From an uncultured Bacilli bacterium (GTDB lineage Bacteria > Bacillota_I > Bacilli_A > RF39 > UBA660): a stretch of DNA of 43,435 nt. The notes beneath the pieces were generated by a model, which made no database searches, was not told where the DNA came from, and saw only the letters and a list, made by a program, of their open reading frames with translations. Positions 43,398 to 43,435 of the stretch are shown here, piece after piece. Made by a program: the position numbers and the translations under genes. The DNA is taken from positions 1-43,435 of the forward strand of contig CAKOIM010000009.1 of NCBI GenBank assembly GCA_934086815.1, read 5' to 3'. Each line of letters begins with the position of its first letter. The first letter of the stretch is position 1.

Positions 43398-43435
43398 GAC
43401 ATTCGACAAAACTAGTTATTTTTCGCTATAAAATA

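Larger units (their letters stand above)
41547..43435. repeat. tandem direct repeat of two ~0.93-0.96-kb Rpn units
   Basis: Unit 1 runs 41547-42470 and unit 2 42474-43435. Each holds terminator, gene, promoter and an upstream string with CAAGACATTCGACAAAACTA followed by GTTATTTTTCGCTA. Unit 2 reaches the window edge, so a further copy may follow. Confidence 0.9.

Noticed and set aside
1..43435. Mycoplasma/Spiroplasma origin because of extreme AT content
   Set aside because: Several genes end in TGA in coupled ATGA overlaps and tryptophans are TGG; wall-polymer, lysozyme and sortase-signal genes need a cell wall.

Overview
The window comes from a very AT-rich, low-GC Gram-positive bacterium. 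The best fit is an uncultured, probably gut-associated member of the Bacillota (Bacilli/Erysipelotrichia/RF39-like). The grounds are: Shine-Dalgarno sites complementary to AGGAGGTGATC; frequent TTG/GTG starts; a surface protein with an NPKTG sortase signal; a teichoic-acid-type ABC exporter; CotF-like spore-coat proteins; and TGA used as a stop, so this is not the Mycoplasma code. Nearly all genes lie on the minus strand in long, tightly packed operons. The species assignment is inference.

Region 1 (1-4.3 kb): a minus-strand operon of a membrane-anchored protein, an ABC ATPase and a MacB/FtsX-type permease cut by the left edge, diverging from a plus-strand pair of small CotF-like genes. Region 2 (4.3-10.9 kb): a minus-strand run uvrB - CBS-type pyrophosphatase (ppaC) - short-chain dehydrogenase - GH25 lysozyme - two unknown proteins, ending in a bidirectional terminator shared with the cotF pair. 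Region 3 (11.0-13.7 kb): a rhuM-family gene broken by a frameshift and a nonsense codon but keeping a near-consensus promoter, then a sortase-anchored beta-helix surface protein.

Region 4 (13.7-30.9 kb) is a 17-kb minus-strand cell-envelope polysaccharide operon. Read 5' to 3' it holds a TagG/TagH-like ABC exporter, four GT-B glycosyltransferases, UDP-GlcNAc 2-epimerase, two tandem paralogous GT-C-like membrane proteins, a polyprenyl-phosphate phosphoribosyltransferase (UbiA family), a HAD phosphatase fused to a GtrA flippase domain, a GT2 transferase with its DUF2304 partner, a sirtuin, a SanA-like protein, the undecaprenyl-phosphate transporter PopT (DUF368) and undecaprenol kinase DgkA. 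Together these would build and export a ManNAc-containing wall glycopolymer, make a lipid-linked sugar (likely pentofuranose) donor to decorate it outside the membrane, and recycle the lipid carrier.

Region 5 (31.2-35.5 kb) is an accessory island beside the 3' end of a tRNA-Met gene. Its centrepiece is a complete retron: a reverse transcriptase with YSDD and VTG motifs, preceded by a non-coding RNA whose a1/a2 inverted repeats, msr hairpin and long msd stem are all visible. Next to it are GNAT, ASCH-domain and DUF3800 genes, a vestigial second copy of the DUF3800 gene tail close to the retron promoter, and a truncated Nudix gene. Region 6 (35.6-43.4 kb): DUF2752 and zinc-ribbon/DUF4234 membrane proteins, a P2B-type Ca2+-ATPase, a holin-like small membrane protein, a compact ClpC-like unfoldase, and a tandem duplication of Rpn-type PD-(D/E)XK nuclease genes that runs to the right edge.
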